NCBI RefSeq assembly: GCF_026914185.1 | Contig: NC_070568.1 | Span: 5,849,501 to 5,913,500, forward strand | Length of the DNA: 64,000 bases | Source: Puccinia triticina | Lineage: Eukaryota; Basidiomycota; Pucciniomycetes; Pucciniales; Pucciniaceae | Reading direction: 5' to 3' | Translations under genes and position numbers: made by a program | Shown here: positions 47,187 through 56,433 of the stretch, piece by piece | Numbering within the stretch: position 1 is the stretch's first letter | How the letters are laid out: every line of letters begins with the position of its first letter | Notes under the pieces: model-generated | Databases searched by the model: none | The model's input: the letters and a program-made list of their open reading frames with translations, nothing else | What the model was told of the DNA's origin: nothing

Positions 47187-47799
47187 TTATCTCTCAACTC
47201 GCCAACAACTTTATCCTTCCCCTTTCCGTTTATTCCTTCTTCCTCATCACACATCCGATCCAATCCTATCGCTCAACCATTATCATTAACTCCAAAAATA
47301 CTCAAAGACAATCTCCTTCGGACTTGTTCGAACAAATCAAAGATCAACTCAACCATCGACAACTCTAAGCTTAAGGAAGAGCTAGATCCAGTCTCCGGGC
47401 AGGTAGTTGATTCATAACTCAATTATAATCTTATTTGTTCTTATGTATTGACATCATTCTTAACTGTTGTTTCAGGCTGGTTTGTTGTGATATTTCCTTG
47501 TGCTTTCGGTCATCAATTGTTGTCCTTGTTCAAGATTTTTAGATTCGTTCTTGTTCTTTCTTTTAGGTATTTCTTTTATGTTATCTTATCTTTACATTCA
47601 TAAAACATATCTAACCATTGTTTCTTATATCTTTACAAGTGTATTACTTTTTATTGAGTTCTTTACTATACTGTTTCAATAAAGTAATTGACCTACCATT
47701 TTCACAAAACAATGGATCAGATACTTGCAAGGTCAATCCCACTTGTGAAACTCAGTCTACAGAAAGCATCAGGTCACCTTCTTTTTCCCAGGCCAATCG
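47187..47799. other. AT-rich DNA inside the myosin remnant
   Basis: No coding match. Probably intron or inserted DNA between the two myosin coding parts. Confidence 0.35.
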
Positions 47800-48140
47800 G
47801 GATCATCGACCGTGGCAAAATATCTCATAATATATTTTGCTGAAACCGTTTTCCCCGCACCGGACTCGCCGGAGACAATAACAGTTTTGTCGCGTCGATC
47901 GCGAATCATACATCAATACGCATCCTCAGCAATAGCGAAAAGATGTGGCTCCAATTCTCCTTTCTTCCTTCCAGCATATGCTTGAACAATATTGGATGAA
48001 TAGGGTGGGACAGCAATAAACGGATTGACGGCATCAAGTACCATTCAAGAATAGGTATAAATCTGACGGGCCGTCGTGTAACGTGTCCGGATAGTATGCA
48101 GAACTGAATAGATGAGATTGAGAAGCATGTCAGCCTAACA

Positions 48141-48694
48141 AGCGTTCAATAAACCTAAACGAAGATTAACAAACACAAAGGAAAACAGACTGACCCGCCG
48201 GTTCATTTAGGTAGGACAAGTTTGTCAAATATTTGGTTGCTTCGAGAAGTGGAGGGTTCCTCAGAGGTGGCAGATCTGCACCTCTTGTTTTTTGGACCTG
48301 GTCGGTGGTTGTTGTGACTTGTCTTTCCTAGAAAATTGACCAGTAGAAAAACAACATCCGAGCTCAATATTTTGCCATGGACCAAGGCTTTCAATGGAGG
48401 TATGTAGCTCGAGTATTTTGTGTGGTACAATCTGGGGCGTTCATGAGAAGTAGGTGTAGTTTTGTGTGGCTGATGTCGTATGATCAAGTCAAGTCGTATG
48501 AGGAGCTGTATCGGAGTCACACGGAGGCGTGGTTTTGAATTATCGCACGTCGATAATTTGATTGATGATGATGATGGTTGTTTGATCGTCGCCTCGTTGT
48601 GGTCACCCCTGGCTCCTGTTCGGTGCCGCGACCACGATGAACGATCTTTGACGGCCCTTCTCCGCGAGCTCAGCAACTCGCCGGGACAAGTGAT
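48141..48694. other. no gene recognised
   Basis: Open frames on both strands (48203-48748 minus, 48480-48707 plus) overlap and have no domain. Confidence 0.35.
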
Positions 48695-48879
48695 CACAAT
48701 GCAATAAAAATAAAACTTTAGAGCCAATTTTAAGGCCTTTACAGACAATTTTTAAAAAAATGAAGAGCACCCACTGATTGCCAGGGGACACCTAATCCTG
48801 TACATCCTGCCATATTTTTAAAAAGTTGTTGATAAAGGCCTTAGAATTGACTCTAAAGTTTTATTTTTATCCTATTGTG
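48695..48879. repeat. foldback repeat, CACAAT ends
   Basis: Arms of about 55 bp beginning CACAATGCAATAAAAATAAA on the left and ending TTTTATTTTTATCCTATTGTG-like on the right, with AAAGGCCTTA words inside. No convincing target duplication. Confidence 0.75.
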
Positions 48880-49092
48880 AACCCCCCTATTAGGGGGTTT
48901 CACAATAAGAATACCCGGGAAAGAGTTTGAGTGAACTCGAGTACTCCTTACTTGTGCTGCGCAGAAGCTGCGCACCTTAAAATTTATGACCCAAGAAATC
49001 TGCGCGAGTATTCCTTGGGTGATGGAAACATTCCCGGGTGCTTGTGACTTGCCCTACTCACCCACCTCCCGAATTCCTCTCAAGTCCCAGCC

Positions 49093-50461
49093 ATGCGCAA
49101 GATCAGCAAACGTCAAGCAATCATCCGTGATCTCTTCATGATTCACGTTCTCCTCCATTTTGAAGAGACCAACAACCTCATCAACAATGCGCTTAACATC
49201 CCCTCAATCCCAACCCTTGGTACAATGCTTTACCCAAACAATGCCTCGGGGAGATTAGTGATTGATATGCTGTTTGAGGACGAGGCCAAAGTTGGAAATA
49301 TTTTGGAATCGGTCCTCTCGCAACGCTACTTGAACGAACGACTCCCCGCAAGAACTCACAATGAGTTTGACTTGGGCCGGCTCTTTGACATGCGACCTGC
49401 TGATTTCAAACAATCCGTCCAAACAACAAAAAGTGGCTTCGTCTGGCTCCTCAACCAAATCATCAACAACGCAGTATTCCACAATAACAGCCGTCGACCC
49501 CAGCTTCCCATACCGCACCAGTTGGCCTTGACACTAGAGCGCCTCGGATCAAACGGAAACGGAGCTTTGGTTGGAAGATTTGCTCAAAATCTGTCCGTTG
49601 CACACGGAACTGTCGTCAAAGTGAGTCGGAGAGTCATCAGGGCAATCAATAGCCTTGACTCCGAGTTTATTGTGTGGCCGGATTGTAATCGGCGACTGGA
49701 AATATCAGAAGTTATGAAAGAAGAAGGGTTCAAAGGTTGCATCGGATTTGTAGATGGCGCAACAATACCTTTGTACCAACGGCCGGGACTTGATGGCGAG
49801 GTCTACTGGGATCGTAAAAAATGATATTCAATAAACTGCCAGATTATATGCGACTGCGACAAGTTTATTACCTCTTTTCTGACCGGTTGGCCTGGATCAT
49901 GCAGGGACAGCTTTGTGTTTCAGAAAATGTCTGTTCACACCGATCCAGAACAGCATTTTGATGCAGGTGAGCTTCTTTGTTAAGATTGGTTATGAAAGTG
50001 GTTGCTAAGATTGGCGCAAATCATGTAGGACAGTACCTTCTGGCGGACACGGCGTACAATTTAACAATGACATGCATCCCAGGGTACAAAGCACCGGCGG
50101 CACACAATCCAGTAAACTCAGATTTCAATTATTGCCTGGCTAAGTCTTGAGTGCAAAACAAACATACAATCGGAATACTAAAGGGCCGATGGGCGTCTCT
50201 CCAGCAACTTCGCCTTGGACTTTGGAAAAAAAAGACATGAAAGAGATAGTACAATGGATCAATGTCTGCATTGTTCTACACAACATGCTTGCGCGGCTTG
50301 GGGATGCCTGGGACGAGCTCTGCGCGAACAAAGATAACATTCCAGACTCGGCAACCGCGGGCCCTCCTGACTCGGCCAGTGCTGCCAATCACCAAAATTT
50401 GGTCCAGCGCAAGTGCCTCAATCACCACCGTGCCATTGGGACCATCCCAAATAGGCTTTAG
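49093..50461 (+). pseudogene. Harbinger (HARBI1-like) transposase, inactivated
   Basis: DDE transposase of the PIF/Harbinger superfamily. Exons 49093-49966 and 50029-50461, intron GTGAGC...TAG, phase kept. The N-terminal part has a helix-rich region. The catalytic domain shows first Asp in GCIGFVDGATIPLY, then SCRDSFVFQKM, second Asp in LLADTAYNLT, and third-residue region HTIGILKGRW followed by WINVCIVLHNML. The position of the catalytic Glu in VxxEHTIG reads Lys (codon at 50160-50162). TGA stops occur in frame at 49822-49824 (after WDRKK) and 50148-50150. A one-base loss in the A8 run at 50226-50233 shifts the frame before KKDMKEIVQW. Four lesions make it inactive. It is convergent with its DNA-binding partner gene at 50664-52154. 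Confidence 0.92.
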
Positions 50462-50663
50462 CTTTATATCTTGTTATCTTGATTGCTTTTTTTTAAGTAA
50501 TTCATTGAATTTCTCTTTACGCTTGTAGACCATTTTCATGAGACAACAGTAATTTTTAACCAAGATAAAAAAGAGAGTTGTTTGTTTATTTAAGCTATTT
50601 GAAGTGTGAGAACCAAATACCGTAGTGAACGCACAAGATGAGCAACAGAAAAGGAGTACAAGA

Positions 50664-52154
50664 TCACGCTCCATAAATCATACGCATCAATGACTCAATC
50701 TCGGATATTGTCTTGCCGTCAGCAAGCCATTCCTGTACAGCCTTTTTTTGCTCGTTTCTTTCTTTTGCTTCTTCTTGAAATCGTGAATGTTTGAGAGCAA
50801 ATTGTTTGCTTTGCAATTTGTGATTGTTGTCCGCCTCGCGACGCTGCTGTTGAAGCTTTGCGCTCTCCAGTCTGTACGCTTTTGTTGCTTGGGTTGATCT
50901 GATTGCCTTGTCTCAATCGTACTTCTGTTTCTCCCACTTCAATTCCCTAGCTGCCTTTCCCTTTGCTTTGGTATGATTGCGCTTGTCCTTTTCCTTTTCC
51001 CAGCTAAAGATTTCTTTCTCCTTTGTTTCAATGCGACCCTACTTCTCTTTCTCCCAACTCATATGATTATCTAAGAAGCCGAACCTTTGCTCGGACGATT
51101 CCCCAAACGCACCAGCAACACTCGACATCTTGGATTTGGAAGATGACTCCTTTGGTGGGCCTTCCCTAGTCGCATTACCGGCGCGTTGGTTAGGGAAACG
51201 CTGGCGACAAGTCTGGGTGGATTCAGAAGCACTTGTTGAGGGTGGACTGGACTGAGATTTTTGTCTGCAAACTGGATTGCGTGGGGTCTGTGGTGATAGA
51301 TGTTCAGAGCTGTCTTGTCTCGAAGTATCCACACGGTCATCCATCACATTTGGTTGGGCCTGAGTGTTACCCCCGTCGGTTCTTGAAACAAGTGGTGGGA
51401 GGTCGAGCGGCGGTGGGAGTTTGTCAAGATTGTTCACAACATCTGGGATGAGGGTGTCTGCAGCAGTTCAATCGTGTTTTTCTTGGCCATCAGACTTGAC
51501 CTGTAGTGATTGGAAATCAGCCCCGTTATCAGTGGCTTGAACTTCAATCTTGCTGGGTGATCGTTCAAGATCATGAGCCTTTACCTGAGATGGTTGGTGC
51601 TCTGCTTCGTCCTGGGTTGGCACCCAATCAGAATAAAAAACCTCAGGAGAATCAGATTGCTCAGAGTCGGAGTGGTCTTCAGGTTGCTCCGTCCCGCTGT
51701 CATCCTCTTCACTACTATTGTCGTATAACCCAGCACCTCTGCCTGGCTGATATTCAAGTAGGGGTGTGACATTGGGTTTTTTTCCAAAGATTTTGTTCAT
51801 TTGATCATAGCACGGGCACTTCTCCTCAAGTTTCTGATGAAAGGTTGCTGGACCATTGCTTTCCTTGACTCCAGCACCCGTATTCTCAGCCCAGTGCTTT
51901 GCCTTTTGGAACCTTTCCTTGTATCAATCCATCCGTTGGCGGAGTTGCTTGCCCGTAAGATGCAGCCGCCGATTCGAGTGATCATTCATGTATATTGCAA
52001 ATACATCGTAAGATGCCGATTTCATCAGATGACTACCCCCTACAGCGGGTTTTGATCCATCTCCGTAGAGCTGTGTATAGTTAATTTTTTCTTCAAGGTA
52101 AGAGCAAATGTTCTTGTAGTCTGACTGGTTGAAAAGTGGATTAAGGTAGCTCAT
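50664..52154 (-). pseudogene. Harbinger partner protein (Myb-like DNA-binding type), inactivated
   Basis: One continuous minus-strand frame from ATG at 52154 to TGA at 50664-50666, interrupted by stops at 51924-51926 (TGA), 51468-51470 (TGA), 51039-51041 (TAG) and 50913-50915 (TGA). The N-terminus (NYTQLYGDGSKPAVGGSHL, LTGKQLRQRMD, ERFQKAKHWAENTGAG) resembles the rust-type Myb/SANT-like partner of Harbinger transposases, which binds the element and aids transposition. An acidic middle (NSSEEDDSGTEQPEDHSDSE), Ser/Pro/Gln-rich stretch and long Glu/Lys/Gln coiled-coil tail (WEKEKDKRN, QQQRREADNN, WLADGKTISEIESLM) follow. About 200 bp separate the two convergent genes. All three TGA stops follow GAT. 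Confidence 0.75.
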
Positions 52155-52458
52155 TGCTCAGGTCAGTTCCACGGCATTTTCTTTTTTTTTACTTCCAGCC
52201 AAGACCATCTCAGGCTGGTTCTGAGGTCTTGAAAGTCCAACAAAACTTGATTTTGAAGAGAGGAAAAAAAACCTTGGTGACAGTTTTTAACAGGCTTCTC
52301 CCGCTGAATTTTTAAGTCCCACCTACGTGGATTCCACGAGTACACATCTGTAAATATCCGTGGAATCCTCGAGGCCATCACAAGGTGCCCCCGTGATCCA
52401 CTTGGTGGAGATCACGTGAACGTGTGGACCAGCAGCCGCTGGTCCAACCTTGCACAGG
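52155..52458. other. Harbinger flank, termini not identified
   Basis: I could not find matching terminal repeats or target duplication for the Harbinger element here or before 49093. Confidence 0.3.
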
Positions 52459-53016
52459 GGCACTACACCACGGAGCGCGCCCAACTGCGGCTCAACGTGG
52501 GTTCCAATGTGGAGGCAACCCCCGGGACCCCACCCTAAACTTTGGGTGTGCCTCTGAGCGGGAGGTCACGGGACCTGCGGTTGGCACAACCCCTCACGTG
52601 GGCCCCACGTGCAGAGCCCGCTGTTGGAGAACTGCCAACGGTGGCTTGCCGTGGGGCGCCATGGTTGGGGTCCGGTGAGCGGTTCAGGAATGGCCCGGCA
52701 AAAAGTATAACTTGCTACCGGGATGGAACCCGGATCCAAACTGCACCTTGAGGAGGAAGGCACTATCAGCCTTGCCAACTGGGACACCACACATTTCTAT
52801 GGTATTCCCGTAGTTTATTGTGTAATAAAGACCATTTTTCTAAGTTTTGTCAGACAAAGTCTGCGGATTTGGACAAGACTCATCCTTTTTTTTTTTTTGT
52901 AATTTCTCACTTATGTAGCCTTTTTCCAAACATAGAATGAGGCTCAGAAAATATCTTTTGTTTAAAAAAAAAAACATTTTTTGGCTGGCCTAATGCGGGC
53001 TCAACCAGAGTGCAAC

Positions 53017-53879
53017 ATTGGTGCACTACTCAGCGCCAGCCATGATTGGCCTGGCCCACCCGCTGAGTGAAGATGTTTGGGCTCTTTTCATGCCCAACCA
53101 GCTTTCCCGTGGGCACGCTGATCAGAGCCGGCATGGGTTGGCTGGGTTAGCCACGGCCAACCCATCCAACCCAGTGGTGGCTGAGTTGCCCCGCCCGCGG
53201 TGCTGGACGGGTTGGGTCATGGGGGGCCCAACCAATCTTTGACACAATCCAATCCCGCGGTCAAATTCTGGGCGGGCAGGTTGGCGCCCACCCGGGCCAA
53301 CCTTTTGCCAACCGCGCCGTTGGGCCCACGTCAACCCAAGCTTGAATTTGAGTGGTGGTGTACGGGGAATCCACAAGGATTCCTCAAGATATTCTCGTTG
53401 AAGGACTCCCCGGGTGTAGTCACATACACACATCAGGATGGCAGCCTGATGCCTGCCGATCCCATGGGGCGGGGTGACGCCAAGGACGGGGCAGCCCAAC
53501 CGTGGGACGCTGCCTTGCAATGTCTCAGGGATCAGCACACCACCACTAGAATTTGAGTTTGGGTTGACGTGGGCCCAACGGCGCGGTTGGCAAAAGGTTG
53601 GCCCGGGTGGGCGCCAACCTGCCCCCCCAGACTTTGACTGCGGGATTGGACTGTGTCAAAGATTGGTCGGGCCCCCCATGACCCAACCCGTCCAGCACCG
53701 CGGGCGGGGCAACTCAGCCACCACTGGGTTGGATGGGTTGGCCGTGGCTAACCCAGCCAACCCATCCCGGCTCTGATCAGTGTGCCCATGGGGGAAGCTG
53801 GTTGGGCATGACAAGAGCCCAAACAGCTTCACTCAGCGGGTGGGCCAAGCCAATCATGGCTGGCGCTGAGTAGCGCGAT
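53017..53879. repeat. 860-bp GC-rich palindrome
   Basis: Left arm about 53017-53360 and right arm about 53538-53879 are reverse complements from TACTCAGCGCCAGCCATGAT to the matching end. They enclose a spacer of about 175 bp. GC-rich and Gly/Pro-coding by composition only. Confidence 0.85.
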
Positions 53880-54248
53880 ATAAGGGGTGTGCGGCAGTCT
53901 TAAGGGGAAAAATCCGGCTAATTGAATAGCTTTTTTGTTACAAATCACAGCAATCTAAAAACTTGATTGAAATTTCAAATATGAATATCCTCTGTGACCT
54001 GACATTTTTAGCAATTTTGTGGCATCATAACATGAGATGTAAGGGATGCGCGGTAGTCATAATACCTCCTACTGCGCACCCCATATAACTCATGTTCTGA
54101 TGCCACAACATTGCTAAAAATTAAAGTTCACAGAGAAGATGCATATTTGAAAGTTCACTCAAGTTTTTAGACTGCTGTGATATGTAACAAAAAAGCTATT
54201 CAATTAGCTGGATTTTTCCCCTTAAGACTGCCACACACCCCTTATATC
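53876..54248. repeat. 370-bp palindrome with GATATAAGGGGTGTGCGGCA ends
   Basis: Arms run from GATATAAGGGGTGTGCGGCA and CTTAAGGGGAAAAATCCGGC to their reverse complements, centred near 54062. Partial relatives of one arm (GTAACAAAAAAGTTATTCAG) follow at about 54345 and 54480, so this family has been duplicated locally. Confidence 0.85.
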
Positions 54249-55410
54249 TCCTGTTTTTATGCCACCCCATTACTAAAAATTTCAGGATACGGAGATTATA
54301 CAGATTTTAAATATTCCTGAAATTTTTAGCTTGTTTGGAAATGTAACAAAAAAGTTATTCAGTTAGCGGGAATTTTCCTACTAAGCCCACCGCGCACTCC
54401 CTGAAAATCCTAAAAATTTCAGGGAATGTAGAATATTCACAATTATAAGTGTCCTGAAATTTTTGTGTGGCTGGGGCATGTAACAAAAAAGTTATCCCCT
54501 TAGTATTTACCCCAGAAAAGCGGGTACAAATTAATTAATCATTTGGAAATTGAGTTTTTTGAAATTTTGATTGCATGATAATTATGTTCATCATTTTAGA
54601 TGAATTTTGGTATTATTTGCGTTGCGTAAAAATGAGTAGAAAAAAACCGGGTACGCATGCGGAAAAGGGGGTACGCAAAAACCGGTACAAACGCGGAAAT
54701 ACCCGGGTACGTTTATCAACCCCCTTTTTTTTAAAAAAAAAAAAAAAATTCTGAGCCTCTTTCCATGTTTGGAAAAAGGCTACATAAGTGAGAAATTACA
54801 AAAAAAAAAAAAGGATGAGTCTTGTCCAAATCCGCAGACTTTGTCTGACAAAACTTAGAAAAACGGTCTTGATTCCACAATAAACTGCGGGACTACCATA
54901 GAAATGTGTGGTGTCCGAGTTTGCAAGGCTGATAGTGCCTTCCTCCTCCAGGTGCAGTTTGGATCCGGGTTCCAGCCCGGTAACAAGGTATACTTTTTGC
55001 CGGGCCATTCCTGAGCCGCTCACCGGACCCCGACCGCGGCGCCCCACGGCGAGCCACCGTTGGCAGCTCTCCGACCGCGGGCACTGCACGTGGGGCCCAC
55101 GTGAGGGGTTGTGCCAACCGCGGGTCCCGTGACCTCCCGCTCAGAGGCACGCCCAAAGTTTAGGGTGGTGTCGCGGGCGCGCTCCGTAGTGTAGGAACTA
55201 TCTCACAAGGGTCGGCACAACAACGGCCTGCCCCTGCTGGCGGTCGGACATGCGACAGCATTTGTCGGCTGGCTGACAGGGTGGCTGCAAACCTTGGCAG
55301 CACGACGGCGGCAACCAACAAAGTTTGGCAGGGTCGGGGAGGGTCAGACTGCCCGCAAAAACAATTGGCAACCCAACATCGGTGGACTGGAGTGGTGTAC
55401 AGCCCATGAT

Positions 55411-55782
55411 CAACGGTGAAACAAATACAATACATGTATCTGTATCTGCCTGTATTTGTATCTGTTTTGCACCCAATACTATTTATTTGTATTGTATTCA
55501 AAGACCAATACTATACAAATGTATTCAAACTTTGGTATCTTGTTGCAAATACAGCCCAATACAAGATACTGTATTTTTATCATTTTTGATAGTTTTTCTG
55601 TATACAGTCCACAGTGGCCAAAAACAAGAAAATCAAGTTTTAATAATTTATTGATACAATACTATGGTATTGTATCTTCAGGCAGATACAATATATTTGT
55701 ATTTACAATTTTGTATTTTTCAACAGATACAATACACAAGTATCTGAAGATACTGTATTGTATAGTATCTGTTTCACCGTTG
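55411..55782. mobile_element. MITE with CAACGGTG termini and 7-bp TSD CCATGAT
   Basis: Begins CAACGGTGAAACAAATACAA and ends with AGTATCTGTTTCACCGTTG, flanked directly by CCATGAT on both sides (55404-55410, 55783-55789). The interior is rich in GATAC and TGTATC palindromic words. It shares the first eight terminal bases and the 7-bp duplication length with the element at 38413. Confidence 0.8.
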
Positions 55783-55789
55783 CCATGAT

Positions 55790-56433
55790 GTACAATTTTT
55801 TCTAATCTGAAAACATTAGTGGCCTGACTTAGGTTCAACAAGGTCCCTGTGATTAGAGGACAGCTTCCACAATGCTCCATGCCTCAAAAAAATTACACAA
55901 ACCGGGCTATTTTGTTTTTTTGAAATGGTAATTTTGATCTGTTCAAAGGCAAACAGCCAACCACACACAAACACAAAAAAACCTCCATTTCAAAAAAGAG
56001 ACTGATTACATACACTGACAAAAAAAGAGAGAAAAAGGGGAAAAAGAAGCATGATTGTCTTCTTAGATGAAAAGAAAGAAGAGAAAAACAAATTTACACC
56101 TGTGCAAGTTTAAATGCTAGGAGACTCCAAGGATGATGTATTCAATTAATGTATGTGTGTATGTTTCTGTGAGTGTTAGTGTGAGAGGACAAAAGGGGGA
56201 CCAAAAAGTTTTTTATTTTGTCAAGTCAAAACATGTATAGGAAGAACGGCCAGATATATAAAAGAATTAGGTTTTTTTCTTTCTTTCTCTTCTACATAAA
56301 AAAACAAACACAAAAAAGAAAACTCCGAATAGATAAATGATGATCAACCAAACAACCAAACTTGTTATTTTTTTGTTACTTCACCATGCATGCTGCAGAT
56401 GAGCAAAAAAACAACGGGGGAGAGGAGAGAATA
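55790..56433. other. AT-rich 3' flank of the Munc13-like gene
   Basis: No gene recognised. Probably 3' untranslated region and intergenic DNA. Confidence 0.4.

Larger units (their letters stand above)
45540..48140 (-). pseudogene. myosin motor domain remnant (class V type), disrupted
   Basis: N-terminal motor part at about 47800-48140 (minus): SVLHTIRTRYTTARQIYTYS, LDAVNPFIAVPPYSS, and the ATP-binding P-loop GESGAGKT at about 47847-47870. The next part, about 45540-46335, holds [20 protein letters not shown], the switch I-like [25 protein letters not shown], and motor helices to KWFVSVVHGRLYNTDLDD. The sequence then leaves the family before the usual LDIxGFE motif, so the gene is cut short. 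Lesions: TGA at 48045-48047 and 47913-47915, a one-base frameshift near 45957-45962, and insertion of the element at 46467-47186 between the two coding parts. The motor would normally move cargo on actin; this copy cannot. Confidence 0.88.
52459..55197. mobile_element. large inverted-repeat element with nested palindromes
   Basis: Arms of about 430 bp (about 52534-52965 and 54735-55168) are reverse complements: they share CCACCCTAAACTTTGGGTGT, TCTGAGCGGGAGGTCACGGG and GACAAAGTCTGCGGATTTGG with only scattered differences. The match resumes outward at ACGGAGCGCGCC near 52472 and 55180. Two further palindromes sit inside in series. No transposase frame seen. The exact ends and any target duplication are uncertain. 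Confidence 0.75.

Noticed and set aside
48880..52384. Terminal inverted repeats for the Harbinger element
   Set aside because: Candidate pairs such as GAATACCCGGG and CCACCTACGTGG did not match each other or share a TTA/TAA duplication.
53018..53776. GC-rich open frames of 74-138 codons
   Set aside because: They lie in the palindrome arms, are mirrored on the other strand, and show only composition-driven Pro/Gly/Arg content.
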